Made by a program: the position numbers and the translations under genes. 64,000 nucleotides of DNA from the NCBI RefSeq assembly GCF_019880555.1, contig NZ_JAINVU010000005.1, positions 1 to 64,000 of the forward strand, given 5' to 3'. The DNA comes from Hephaestia mangrovi. GTDB lineage: Bacteria > Pseudomonadota > Alphaproteobacteria > Sphingomonadales > Sphingomonadaceae. Every line of letters begins with the position of its first letter. Positions within the stretch are counted from its first letter, which is position 1. Below, piece by piece: positions 1 to 7,385 of this stretch. A model generated the notes under the pieces. The model made no database searches. It saw nothing but the letters and a program-made list of their open reading frames with translations, and was not told where the DNA came from.

Positions 1-127
1 GCTGCTCGAGCCCATCGGCAACATCCCGCCTGCCGAAGCGGAAGACCAATATTATGCTGCCGCGGACAACATCGATATGGCAGCGTGACTCACAACCCAA
101 GGCCTCCGGCAAACCCGGCGCGGTTCA
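1..127 (+). mobile_element. Right end of an IS3-family insertion sequence
   Basis: The window opens inside an insertion sequence. Bases 2-88 encode the last 28 residues of an IS3-type OrfB transposase. After its stop, a GC-rich terminal segment (about 99-127) ends in GGTTCA, so the reverse strand begins TGAACC, as IS3-family terminal repeats do. At base 128 the sequence switches abruptly to a TonB receptor gene on the other strand, which fixes the element boundary at 127/128. The left end and the target duplication lie outside the window. Family assignment is from the protein tail and terminus; the subgroup (IS51/IS407-like) is a guess. Confidence 0.8.
2..88 (+). CDS. IS3-family transposase OrfB, C-terminal fragment (cut by window edge)
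   Basis: This is the C-terminal tail of an IS3-family DDE transposase, which cuts and joins the element ends. The visible residues read LLEPIGNIPPAEAE followed by DQYYAAADNIDMAA and a TGA at 86-88. The PIGNIPPAEAE block followed by an aromatic pair is typical of OrfB proteins of this family. The catalytic DDE domain lies upstream, outside the window. The stop is followed by 39 bases to the element end, a usual arrangement. The transposase is convergent with the receptor gene it interrupts. Confidence 0.75.
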   Translation: MLEPIGNIPPAEAEDQYYAAADNIDMAA

Positions 128-690
128 TTTTGATTGCTAGGGCTTCCCTGGGAGGCGCCTACTGCGACCCCGGGGTTCTGCCCGCCTTCAAAATTCTGCG
201 GAATGCTACGCATCACTTCGCCGAGATCGGTCAGACCCTCCTGGCGGATTTGTTCGGAGTTAATGGTGATGACCGGCGAAGCTGTGCTGCCGCCCCGAAT
301 TCTTGAACCTGTCACGACGATTTGCGAGGCGTCGTCAGCCGCAGTAACGCCATTCAACGCGATGTGGTCAGTGGCGGCGTCGCCGTTTCCCGAGGCTTTC
401 ACGATAGCGATCAGGTTTCCGTCGACGCGCACGGTAAAGCCGGAATCCGCAAGAAGCGCTGCAAGGGCGGCGGACGGAGAAAGCGATCCGTGCGCTCCGG
501 GTGACCGGGCGCTCCGAATCTGATCGGCGCGATACACGATCTGCTGTCCGGACTGCCGCACATAGGCGTCGAGCGCCTCCTTCAACGGTCCTGCCGGAAT
601 ATTGTATTCACGTGTCTGCGCTGATGCTGGTACTGCAAGCGAGACGATGCAGGTGCTGGTGGCGAGCGCTGCTGCGAAAGTCCGGACCAT
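128..690 (-). pseudogene. TonB-dependent receptor with STN signalling domain, truncated by IS insertion
   Basis: This is the N-terminal part of a FecA-like TonB-dependent transducer. From the start at 690 (chosen over the upstream ATG at 741 because a signal peptide, MVRTFAAALATSTCIVSLA with an ASA cleavage site, begins there) it shows an STN domain (REYNIPAGPLKEALDAYVRQ) that would contact FecR. A TonB box (QIVVTGSRIR) and the first part of the plug follow. The frame then enters the insertion sequence at 127 and picks up about 30 foreign residues before stopping at 52. The barrel is missing, so no transport is possible from this copy. It lies downstream of fecI and fecR on the same strand. 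Whether the rest survives beyond the element cannot be seen. Confidence 0.85.
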
Positions 691-764
691 CAAACCCCCT
701 TTGCCTGGGCGGCTTATCCGCCCGATGGGAGTCCCCGACAATCGGGACGTCGTTTTGGGTAACG

Positions 765-1742
765 CTATGAACTCGAAATTATCACTCTGTTGCCATCGCG
801 CTCGACCTTGAGCCCGTATGCGTCTCGGAGCAACCGCGTAAAGGAGTCGACACTGGAGGCCTTAAAGGAACCTCCGATAAGTATTCTTCCTGCTGACGCG
901 TCGGTCACGACGATCTGGGTCTGATTATAACGGTTGAAATCGGCAACGACCGTGGAGAGCGGAGCTTGGTCGTAATCGAGCAGTCCGTCACGCCAAGCGA
1001 GTGCGTTCTGAACCCGCTCGGTCGACTTTGGTACGATGAGTGTCGATGGACCGCGCGAAATTGCTGTATCGCCGGCCGTGATGATCGCAGCGTGCGCCTC
1101 GGGCCCTTGGCTATCCTGCACCTGGACCTTCCCCTCAAGGACATTAACCGTCACTCGATCACCTTCACGGCGCACTGAGAACTTCGTGCCCAGGTCCGTG
1201 ATCGTTTGCTGCCCGGCATATACAACAAATGGTGCCTTAGCGTCGTGAACGACGTCGAAGAACGCTTCCCCTGAGTCGAGCCAGACCTTGCGGCTGTTTT
1301 CGCTCAAGCCAGTGCGCAGCGTCGTCTGCGTGTTAAGCTCGACCATGCTACCGTCGGTCAGATTGACGATCTTTCGAGCACCGGTTGGCGTGGCAAAATG
1401 CGCCACTTCCATCGACGTTTGCTGCGTCATGCCCAAGTGAGGGATCACGGCAGGTCCGCCTACCGCCACGATCGCCAGAAGGCTGGCCGCGATCGCTGCC
1501 ATCTTCCGCCAGCTGCGCTGCGGTGAATTTTCTATCGGCCAATCTTCGTTGCCGAACCCGAGCGAGCGGATGCGATCGGCCTGCTGCCAGCCATGATCGG
1601 CGCGCCAAAACGCGGCCTTGTGCGCCATCGACTCCTCGAGCCACGCATCGAACTCGGACTGCTCATTATCGCTCCAGTCAGGACTATTGCGCCGAATGAG
1701 CCATTCGAGCGCCCTGTCTTCGATTGCCTCCTGCCGGTTCAT
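765..1742 (-). CDS. fecR: FecR-family anti-sigma factor / signal transducer
   Basis: This inner-membrane regulator binds its ECF sigma factor in the cytoplasm and receives the signal from the STN domain of a TonB receptor in the periplasm. The 325 residues show the family order: an N-terminal sigma-binding DUF4880 segment (AIEDRALEWLIRRNSPDWSD, then FDAWLEESMAHKAAF), one membrane segment near residues 82-102, a central FecR domain (roughly 110-205, with LTDGSMVELNTQT and VWLDSGEAFFDV) and a C-terminal DUF4974-like domain. Its ATG overlaps the fecI stop by four bases, so the two are translationally coupled. The cognate receptor gene follows after about 75 bases but is broken. Confidence 0.93.
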   Translation of the reverse strand: MNRQEAIEDRALEWLIRRNSPDWSDNEQSEFDAWLEESMAHKAAFWRADHGWQQADRIRSLGFGNEDWPIENSPQRSWRKMAAIAASLLAIVAVGGPAVIPHLGMTQQTSMEVAHFATPTGARKIVNLTDGSMVELNTQTTLRTGLSENSRKVWLDSGEAFFDVVHDAKAPFVVYAGQQTITDLGTKFSVRREGDRVTVNVLEGKVQVQDSQGPEAHAAIITAGDTAISRGPSTLIVPKSTERVQNALAWRDGLLDYDQAPLSTVVADFNRYNQTQIVVTDASAGRILIGGSFKASSVDSFTRLLRDAYGLKVERDGNRVIISSS

Positions 1743-2347
1743 GGCCGGACCTCTCTTTTGGAGCGGCGCGGATAGCTCTTCCGTACAATCCGGCCGGAAC
1801 CACCGAGCATGTGATCGATAAGCGCCTTCATGCCCAGCTTCACCTGCCGGCGTACCGTCTCGATCGACACGCCGAGCACTTCAGCCGCTTCGCGATCAGT
1901 GAGCCCGTCGACCTTGTGCAATATGACGACCTCACGGCATTTGACCGGCAACTTGTCGATCCCTTCCTTGGCGCGCCGCAGTTCGTCGCGCGCCGTCAGC
2001 GCCCTCTCGGCCTCGAACGTGTCTATGTCGCGCGGAACCGTGTCGAGATCGGCGATGGTTTCGATCGGAATGATCCGCGCGCGCTTGGCCTGGTTGATGA
2101 GATGATTACGGGCCACGGTATAGACATAGGCGCGGGTATTCTGAGGCAACGCCTTGCGCGCGCCGATCAGGGCGTGCTCGTAAATATCCTGTCGCAGTTC
2201 GAACACGTCTTCTGGGACCCTCCAGTTACGCCGGACGAAGGACGTCAGCGCCCGCTCGAGAGGCAGCACCTCTTGTACGAACCAAGCATTGAGCTCTTCA
2301 TCCTCGATCATTTTCGGCGGCTGGGGCCTCGCTGCAAACCTGTCCAA
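1739..2347 (-). CDS. fecI: FecI-like ECF RNA polymerase sigma factor
   Basis: This is an extracytoplasmic-function sigma-70 factor that directs RNA polymerase to the receptor operon when FecR releases or activates it. The 202 residues contain region 2 (ELRQDIYEHALIGARKAL, then TRAYVYTVARNHLINQ) and region 4 (LPVKCREVVILHKVDGLTD followed by the helix-turn-helix GVSIETVRRQVKLGMKAL). It is the first gene of a three-gene minus-strand operon, fecI-fecR-receptor, and overlaps fecR by four bases. ATG at 2347 is used; the frame allows an internal start at residue 13. With its receptor disrupted, the pathway may lack its normal input. Confidence 0.92.
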   Translation of the reverse strand: MDRFAARPQPPKMIEDEELNAWFVQEVLPLERALTSFVRRNWRVPEDVFELRQDIYEHALIGARKALPQNTRAYVYTVARNHLINQAKRARIIPIETIADLDTVPRDIDTFEAERALTARDELRRAKEGIDKLPVKCREVVILHKVDGLTDREAAEVLGVSIETVRRQVKLGMKALIDHMLGGSGRIVRKSYPRRSKREVRP

Positions 2348-2650
2348 GGCAAGGAAGACAATCTTGCCGATAACAATTGGTAACGCGAATTTTCACGCGG
2401 CGCATATTTTCCAAGCATAACGCCATTGTGCACGCCGAGTGCGGTCGCGGCTTGGGCCGCCGGCCGCCCTACGGGGCCGGACTTTCAGATATAGACATTC
2501 CGCCAATCCGACTGATCAGACACCAGCTGCAAACAGTGCGATTGTTTAGCTGTCCACATCACCCTGCTGAAGGCGGTCCGACACTCAGGCAGAATTACTG
2601 CGATAGATCGCCGGTATAGGGGTAGGTGCCGCCGAGTGCTACGAGGGCCC

Positions 2651-3604
2651 ATGACATTGCTGGAAAATATCGGCGTTTTGCTCCCGATCATACAAGCGCC
2701 GATGGCCGGGGTATCGACGCCGGAAATGGCGGCGGCGGTATCCAATGCCGGCGCCCTCGGTTCGATCGGTGTGGGCGCGACAGATGCCGCAGGTGCGCGC
2801 ACGATGATCGAGGAGGTACGTCAGCGCACGGCCAAGGCCTTCAACGTCAACCTCTTCGTCCATGAACCGAGCCCGCGCGATCCCCAACGGGAAGGCCCAT
2901 GGTTGGCCGCGCTCGCCCCGATCTTCCATCAGTTCGGCACCGAGCCCCCGGCCGCCCTACGCCCGATATACATGAGCTTCGTCGAGGATGACGCCATGCT
3001 CGCCATGCTTCTAGCGGTCAGGCCTCCAGTGGTCAGCTTTCACTTCGGCCTGCCAGACGTCGATAAGGTTTCCGCGCTCAAATCTGCTGGGTGCACGCTG
3101 ATCGCAACAGCTACCAGCCTTGCGGAGGGCCTGGCCGCCAGGGCGGCCGGGATGGATGCGATCGTCGCGCAAGGCTGGGAAGCGGGTGGTCACCGGGGCA
3201 TATTCAATCCGGAGGCGCCGGACGATCAGTTGGGAACTTTGGCTCTTACCCGCCTGCTGGTGCTCCGCGCAGGTCTACCCGTCGTTGCTGCGGGCGGCAT
3301 CATGGACGGTCAGGGGATCAAGGCCGCGCTCGATCTGGGCGCTATCGCGGCTCAGATGGGGACCGCCTTCGTCCCCTGCCCCGAAAGCAGCGCCGATGCG
3401 GCTTACCGGCGAGCGCTGGCGGGGCCAGCTGCGGAACACACGTTGATGACGGCCGCGATATCGGGCCGACCTGCCCGTAGTTTGCCCAACCGGTTTACCG
3501 ACTGGGGCCGGAAGGTTGGCCTTGCTCATCCCGGCTATCCCATGACTTATGATGCCGGCAAGGCGCTGATCGCTGCCGCCAAAGCGGCGGGCGAAGATGG
3601 CTAG
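2651..3604 (+). CDS. Nitronate monooxygenase (2-nitropropane dioxygenase family)
   Basis: This is an FMN-dependent TIM-barrel oxygenase that oxidises alkyl nitronates such as propionate-3-nitronate to aldehydes with release of nitrite. Visible marks are the N-terminal PIIQAPMAGVSTPEMA, the FMN-binding region around residues 165-235 (IVAQGWEAGGHRG, with the likely catalytic base His in GGHRG, and VVAAGGIMDG) and GAIAAQMGTAFVPCPES near 245. About 317 residues is normal for the class I family. ATG at 2651 was chosen because homology-like sequence begins there and GAGGG lies just upstream; a GTG at 2636 is the alternative. It stands alone between the fec operon and a membrane glycosyltransferase. 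Confidence 0.9.
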   Translation: MTLLENIGVLLPIIQAPMAGVSTPEMAAAVSNAGALGSIGVGATDAAGARTMIEEVRQRTAKAFNVNLFVHEPSPRDPQREGPWLAALAPIFHQFGTEPPAALRPIYMSFVEDDAMLAMLLAVRPPVVSFHFGLPDVDKVSALKSAGCTLIATATSLAEGLAARAAGMDAIVAQGWEAGGHRGIFNPEAPDDQLGTLALTRLLVLRAGLPVVAAGGIMDGQGIKAALDLGAIAAQMGTAFVPCPESSADAAYRRALAGPAAEHTLMTAAISGRPARSLPNRFTDWGRKVGLAHPGYPMTYDAGKALIAAAKAAGEDG

Positions 3605-3959
3605 GCGGCGCAATGGGCGGGTCAAAGCGCTTGCTTGTCCCGAGCTATGCCCGCTGCCGATCTTGTTGTTGCCTTGGCCGCCGAGCTGCATGCGGCTGAC
3701 TATTAACGCCAACATAGCCGACGTTCACAAAGCTTCGCGTGGCAGTCGAGACCGGTCATTCGTTCATCAGAGGGCGCATTACTAGGCCGTGTGCCTGGTC
3801 CCGAGCCGATTGCGATGGAGCGCTGCGGCGTTGAGGTGCCCCGAACCATACGTTGACGCGTGCAGCGCCATTTCCCGCCCGCGGGCTATGCCGGCGGTGC
3901 CCAGGCAATCAGGAGCATCGAGCCCATTGACACGTGTATTGTATATGCAACACGGTTGG
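3605..3959 (+). other. Intergenic region without a convincing gene
   Basis: No supported gene. It holds the 18-base block ACCGGTCATTCGTTCATC at 3751-3768, which recurs exactly at 44814-44831 in another intergenic gap. This suggests a dispersed intergenic sequence rather than coding DNA. Confidence 0.5.
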
Positions 3960-5516
3960 ATGGGACGTTTTGAAGGCGGGGGGAACGCGGTGCAGTCAGC
4001 AATCCATCAATTGCGTCAGACGAGCCCTGCTCTATTTGTCGCCGCGCTGGTCGTTGTGGTCCTCCACCTCGCTTTGGGCGGCCGCTACGACCTGTTTCGC
4101 GATGAACTCTACTTCATCGTCTGCGGTCAGCATCCCGCCTTCGGATATGTCGATCAGCCGCCTGCGGTCCCACTAATGGCGGCGTCTCTCTACAAGCTGG
4201 GTCTCGGCGCCTGGGGACTGCGATTGCCAACCGCCATTGCTGCCGGCGCCCTGGTGTGGCTGGCCATGCGCTTTGTCCGCCTCTTGGGCGGAGAAGGTCT
4301 CGCGTTAGGACTTGCCGGGCTCGCCTGTGCGATCGCTCCGATGCTGATGGGCCTGGTGGCCACGCTGAACACATCTGCCTTCGATCCGCTTGCCTGGACC
4401 GCTATTGCGTATCTGTTGGTCAAGGCAGGTCGCGAGGGGGATGACCGCGCGCTGATCTTCGCCGGCCTGGTGGCGGGCCTCTCGCTCGAGATCAAATACT
4501 CGATGGTGTTCTGGATGCTCGGCCTGACCGTTGGTTTGGTAGCGATGCCCGAGCGCCGGATCCTGCTGCGGCCGGCGTTCTGGATCGGTGCGGGGTTGGC
4601 GGCGCTGATCGCGCTTCCATCCTTCCTCTGGCAATATGTCCATGGCTTCCCGTTTCTGGAACTTGGCGCAGCCGCAAAAGGCAAGAACGCCGACACTGCG
4701 TTGCTGCCCTTTGTCACCAATCAGCTCTTCGTGATGAACCCCGCCCTTGCACCAATATGGATTGCCGGCCTCATCGCGCCCTTCGTTACCAAACCTCTCA
4801 GGGACCTGCGCTTCCTGGTGATCGCGGCGCTCGTAGTGGTCGTCATCGTCCGCCTTGGTCACGGCAAGGACTATTATCTCGCCCCCCTTTATCCCACGTT
4901 GTTCGTGATCGGCGCGGTGGCGCTGGCACCATCGGTTCATCGCCGTGCCGGCAAGGTGCTGGCCACGGCAGGGGTGACAGCAGCAGTGGCGTTTTCTGCG
5001 CTCGCGGCACCGATGGCGCTGCCGATCCTCTCTCCTCCGGCTCTCGAGGCTTATATTCATCGGCTCGGCATCGCGCCCCAGCAGCAAGAGCGAAGCTTCA
5101 AAGGCACAACGTTACCGCAAGTTATGGCAGATCAACTGGGTTGGCATGACTTCGTAAGACAGGTCGAGGTGGCATGGAACCGTATCCCGGCGTCCGAACG
5201 CGCGGCTACCGCAATCAAGGTCGACAATTATGGTGAGGCGGCCGCCCTGGATCTGTACGGCACCGGCCTGCCACCGGCGGTCAGCGGCCATAACCAGTAT
5301 TACCTTTGGGGCCTACGCGGGCAGAATCCGATCAATGTTCTCTCGGTCCAAGACGATGTAGAGGCCATGCGCCCGTATTGCGAGCACGTCACTCTCCTCG
5401 GGAAGACCTGGTCCCGCTACGCGATGTCTTTCGAGAACGGTAAGGTCATAGCGCTCTGTCGCGGTGTAAGGCCGCCACTTCGGGTGCTCTGGCCCCAGCT
5501 GAAGCTCTATTCGTAG
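3960..5516 (+). CDS. GT39 / ArnT-like membrane glycosyltransferase
   Basis: This multi-pass inner-membrane protein of the ArnT/PMT (GT-C) superfamily transfers a sugar from a polyprenyl-phosphate donor to a lipid or protein acceptor on the periplasmic side. The first hydrophobic helix is followed by the family loop FRDELYFIVCGQHPAFGYVD, whose Asp-Glu pair is the usual catalytic or metal-binding site. About ten further hydrophobic segments and a soluble C-terminal domain (about residues 365-518) follow. The start is uncertain: ATG at 3945 or 3960 and GTG at 3990 all precede the first helix, and the frame opens at 3789. The acceptor cannot be deduced. No glycan-synthesis genes lie beside it. 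Confidence 0.8.
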   Translation: MGRFEGGGNAVQSAIHQLRQTSPALFVAALVVVVLHLALGGRYDLFRDELYFIVCGQHPAFGYVDQPPAVPLMAASLYKLGLGAWGLRLPTAIAAGALVWLAMRFVRLLGGEGLALGLAGLACAIAPMLMGLVATLNTSAFDPLAWTAIAYLLVKAGREGDDRALIFAGLVAGLSLEIKYSMVFWMLGLTVGLVAMPERRILLRPAFWIGAGLAALIALPSFLWQYVHGFPFLELGAAAKGKNADTALLPFVTNQLFVMNPALAPIWIAGLIAPFVTKPLRDLRFLVIAALVVVVIVRLGHGKDYYLAPLYPTLFVIGAVALAPSVHRRAGKVLATAGVTAAVAFSALAAPMALPILSPPALEAYIHRLGIAPQQQERSFKGTTLPQVMADQLGWHDFVRQVEVAWNRIPASERAATAIKVDNYGEAAALDLYGTGLPPAVSGHNQYYLWGLRGQNPINVLSVQDDVEAMRPYCEHVTLLGKTWSRYAMSFENGKVIALCRGVRPPLRVLWPQLKLYS

Positions 5517-5671
5517 GACTCGTTGGTCAAATGCAACGCCCGCGGGAGCCTTCCGCTTCTCGAAGACGGAGCACCGACAGGGTTTCCGTTGGTCGCAGTG
5601 CGCCAACAAAGCGGCCGTTAGCCGCTCCGCACCCGCCCGTCGGAAGCTGCCATCTGTTCATAATGAGAATC

Positions 5672-5700
5672 ACCGGCCTTTGAGGACATCAAAGGCCGGT
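5672..5700 (-). terminator. Perfect 12-bp stem-loop downstream of the first recombinase
   Basis: Bases 5672-5683 (ACCGGCCTTTGA) and 5689-5700 (TCAAAGGCCGGT) form a perfect inverted repeat with a five-base loop. It starts seven bases after the recombinase stop. There is no long T-run on the minus strand, so it may be a factor-assisted terminator or a recombination-related hairpin. The second recombinase copy also has a perfect hairpin just after its stop (33599-33625). Confidence 0.55.
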
Positions 5701-5706
5701 AAATGG

Positions 5707-6339
5707 TCAAATTTCGGTGCGCTCGGATAGTGTCAGGGCATCGTCCACATCGACGCCGAGGTATCTGACCGTATTCTCGATATTGGTATGGCCAAGCAGG
5801 ATTTGCACCGCCCGCAGGTTGCCCGTTGCCTTATAGATGAGCGAAGCCTTCGTTCTTCGCATCGAGTGCGTTCCGTACTCCCGCCTGTCGAGACCGATCG
5901 TTGATACCCATTCGTCGACGAGGCGCGCATATTGCCGTGTGCTCAAGTGGCCGAGATAATCGATCCTGCTTGGGAATACGAAATCGCAGATCGTCCCGCC
6001 GCGCCGCTCAAGCCACGCCTTCAGACTCGTTCTTGCTTCGGACATGATTTCGAATTGTACGGGGCGGCCAGTCTTTTGCTGGATGACAGTGGCGCGATCA
6101 CGAAACGAACCTGCGCTCATCAGGTCGCCTATTCTGATCTTGACCAGATCGCACCCACGCAGCTTGCTGTCGATAGCGAGATCGAACAGTGCGCGGTCGC
6201 GCAGCCGCTTGTGTTCGTCGAGATAGAAACGGATAGCCCAGATATCGCGGGGCTTCAGCGGGCGCTTGGGTCCTACATTCTGTCCTGCATTCCAAGGACG
6301 CCGATCATGTATGGCGGGATCGAGGTCTGAGTGTCCCAT
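5707..6339 (-). CDS. Compact tyrosine recombinase (copy 1)
   Basis: This is a site-specific recombinase of the phage-integrase (tyrosine recombinase) superfamily. All catalytic residues are visible in 210 residues: Arg61 (KLRGCDL), Lys89 (QQKTGRP), His158-x-x-Arg161 (HSMRRTK), His184 (LLGHTNIENT) and Tyr193 (VRYLG). The usual N-terminal SAM-like core-binding domain is mostly absent, only about 45 residues preceding the catalytic fold, so it is a near catalytic-domain-only enzyme. A close paralogue lies inverted at 32954-33586. It is divergent from parD. Its DNA target and biological role are unknown. Confidence 0.85.
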   Translation of the reverse strand: MGHSDLDPAIHDRRPWNAGQNVGPKRPLKPRDIWAIRFYLDEHKRLRDRALFDLAIDSKLRGCDLVKIRIGDLMSAGSFRDRATVIQQKTGRPVQFEIMSEARTSLKAWLERRGGTICDFVFPSRIDYLGHLSTRQYARLVDEWVSTIGLDRREYGTHSMRRTKASLIYKATGNLRAVQILLGHTNIENTVRYLGVDVDDALTLSERTEI

Positions 6340-6456
6340 GATAATTCTCCGACGGCCGAAATTGGCCGATCCGAAGATATCGGCATGTCGCCTTGCCCGT
6401 GATGTCGGGCTCGCAAAAGCTTGCCAAATTTTGCCAAACTCACTACGTCGCGCTCC

Positions 6457-6696
6457 ATGTCGACGATGAACATCTCCCTTCCGGATGCGCTCAAGGTGTT
6501 TGTGGACCAGCAGGTCAACATGCGTGGTTATGGTACCAGTAGCGAGTATGTGCGGGAATTGATTCGCAAGGACCAGGACATTCAGCGCCTTCGGGAAATG
6601 CTACTCGACGGTGCCGGTTCTGCAGCCACCGCTCCGGTCGATGCCGGATATTTCCAAGGGCTTCGTGATCGTGTAACGCAACGCACGGGGTCGTGA
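6457..6696 (+). CDS. parD: ParD-family antitoxin
   Basis: This is a ribbon-helix-helix antitoxin that binds and neutralises ParE and represses its own operon. From ATG 6457 the 79 residues start MSTMNISLPDALKVFVDQQV, the N-terminal strand plus helix typical of ParD, followed by YGTSSEYVRELIRKDQD and a variable toxin-binding tail. ATG at 6457 is preferred over 6421 because the ribbon strand starts directly after it. The stop TGA overlaps the parE GTG start by four bases, giving strict translational coupling. It sits divergently next to a recombinase, a common place for an addiction module. Confidence 0.88.
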   Translation: MSTMNISLPDALKVFVDQQVNMRGYGTSSEYVRELIRKDQDIQRLREMLLDGAGSAATAPVDAGYFQGLRDRVTQRTGS

Positions 6697-7019
6697 CTGA
6701 AAAGCCGATCATACCGCGCGCCGAAGCGCGGAAGGACATCAACCTTGCAGTCGAGTATTATGCGGGCGAAGCCAATGTGGATGTGGCTGTCAGCTTCGTT
6801 GATGCGCTTGAAGAAGCTTATACCTTCATTGGGCGAATGCCGGCGGCGGGATCTCCACGCTGGTCTCATGAACTCAACCTGCCTGGGCTGAGGACCATAA
6901 GGCTCAAAGGGTTTCCCTGGCTCGTTTTCTATGTTGAATTCGAAACCCATGTAGATGTCTGGCGCGTGCTTCACGCTAAGCGGGACATGCCAGCTTGGCT
7001 CGGCGATACGGATGACTAA
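6693..7019 (+). CDS. parE: ParE/RelE-superfamily toxin
   Basis: This is the toxin of the ParDE pair; family members usually inhibit DNA gyrase. The 108-residue protein opens with a GTG at 6693 overlapping the parD stop and shows the ParE fold signature: an N-terminal helical region (ARKDINLAVEYYAGEANVD), an Arg-rich turn (GLRTIRLKGFPWLVFYVE) and a C-terminal strand ending in RVLHAKRDMPAWL. The residues Arg (LRTIRL) and the terminal RD motif agree with the family. There is no sign of damage, so an active pair is likely. Confidence 0.88.
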   Translation: MTEKPIIPRAEARKDINLAVEYYAGEANVDVAVSFVDALEEAYTFIGRMPAAGSPRWSHELNLPGLRTIRLKGFPWLVFYVEFETHVDVWRVLHAKRDMPAWLGDTDD

Positions 7020-7039
7020 CGCCCTCCATTTCCAGAATT

Positions 7040-7385
7040 TCCGTTCCCGACACAGTCTCGCCGACAGAGCAGCCGTCCTGTGGGTCAAATCGGCTCCCCG
7101 AAAACGGGCCCTTCATTCCTTGCCTCGGAACGCGCGGCACGTGACGCCGCTATTTGATGCCCACGACGAGCAGCATAGTCACGCGATCGTCCTCGCTGGG
7201 TTCGCGCGGGACGCTCGATCGGCTCAAGCGAGGCGACGCAGCGATAGCGGGCGATCACCTCTTCCATCAGCACGTGATATATGCGTAGCGCGATAAGCGT
7301 TCGCGTCTGTCGCCGTCGGGCTCATACGCCGTGCGGCGCTCGCCACCGCACAAATTGCAGATCGAGGGTCGTGTCGAGCCCACGG
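7040..7385 (-). pseudogene. Frameshifted gene relic (unidentified)
   Basis: No intact gene, but protein-like segments appear in successive frames on the minus strand. They are SRGLDTTLDLQFVRWRAPHGV, then AYEPDGDRRERL, then ALRIYHVLMEEVIARYR with SLEPIERPA, then EPSEDDRVTMLLVVGIK ending at a stop near 7154. Several frame changes are needed to join them, which points to a decayed gene. I do not recognise the family with confidence. It lies between ParE and the ClC channel gene. Confidence 0.3.

Noticed and set aside
4305-5087. A 260-codon minus-strand frame inside the glycosyltransferase gene
   Set aside because: No recognisable domain and composition (Arg, Glu, Gln, His) of an antisense shadow.
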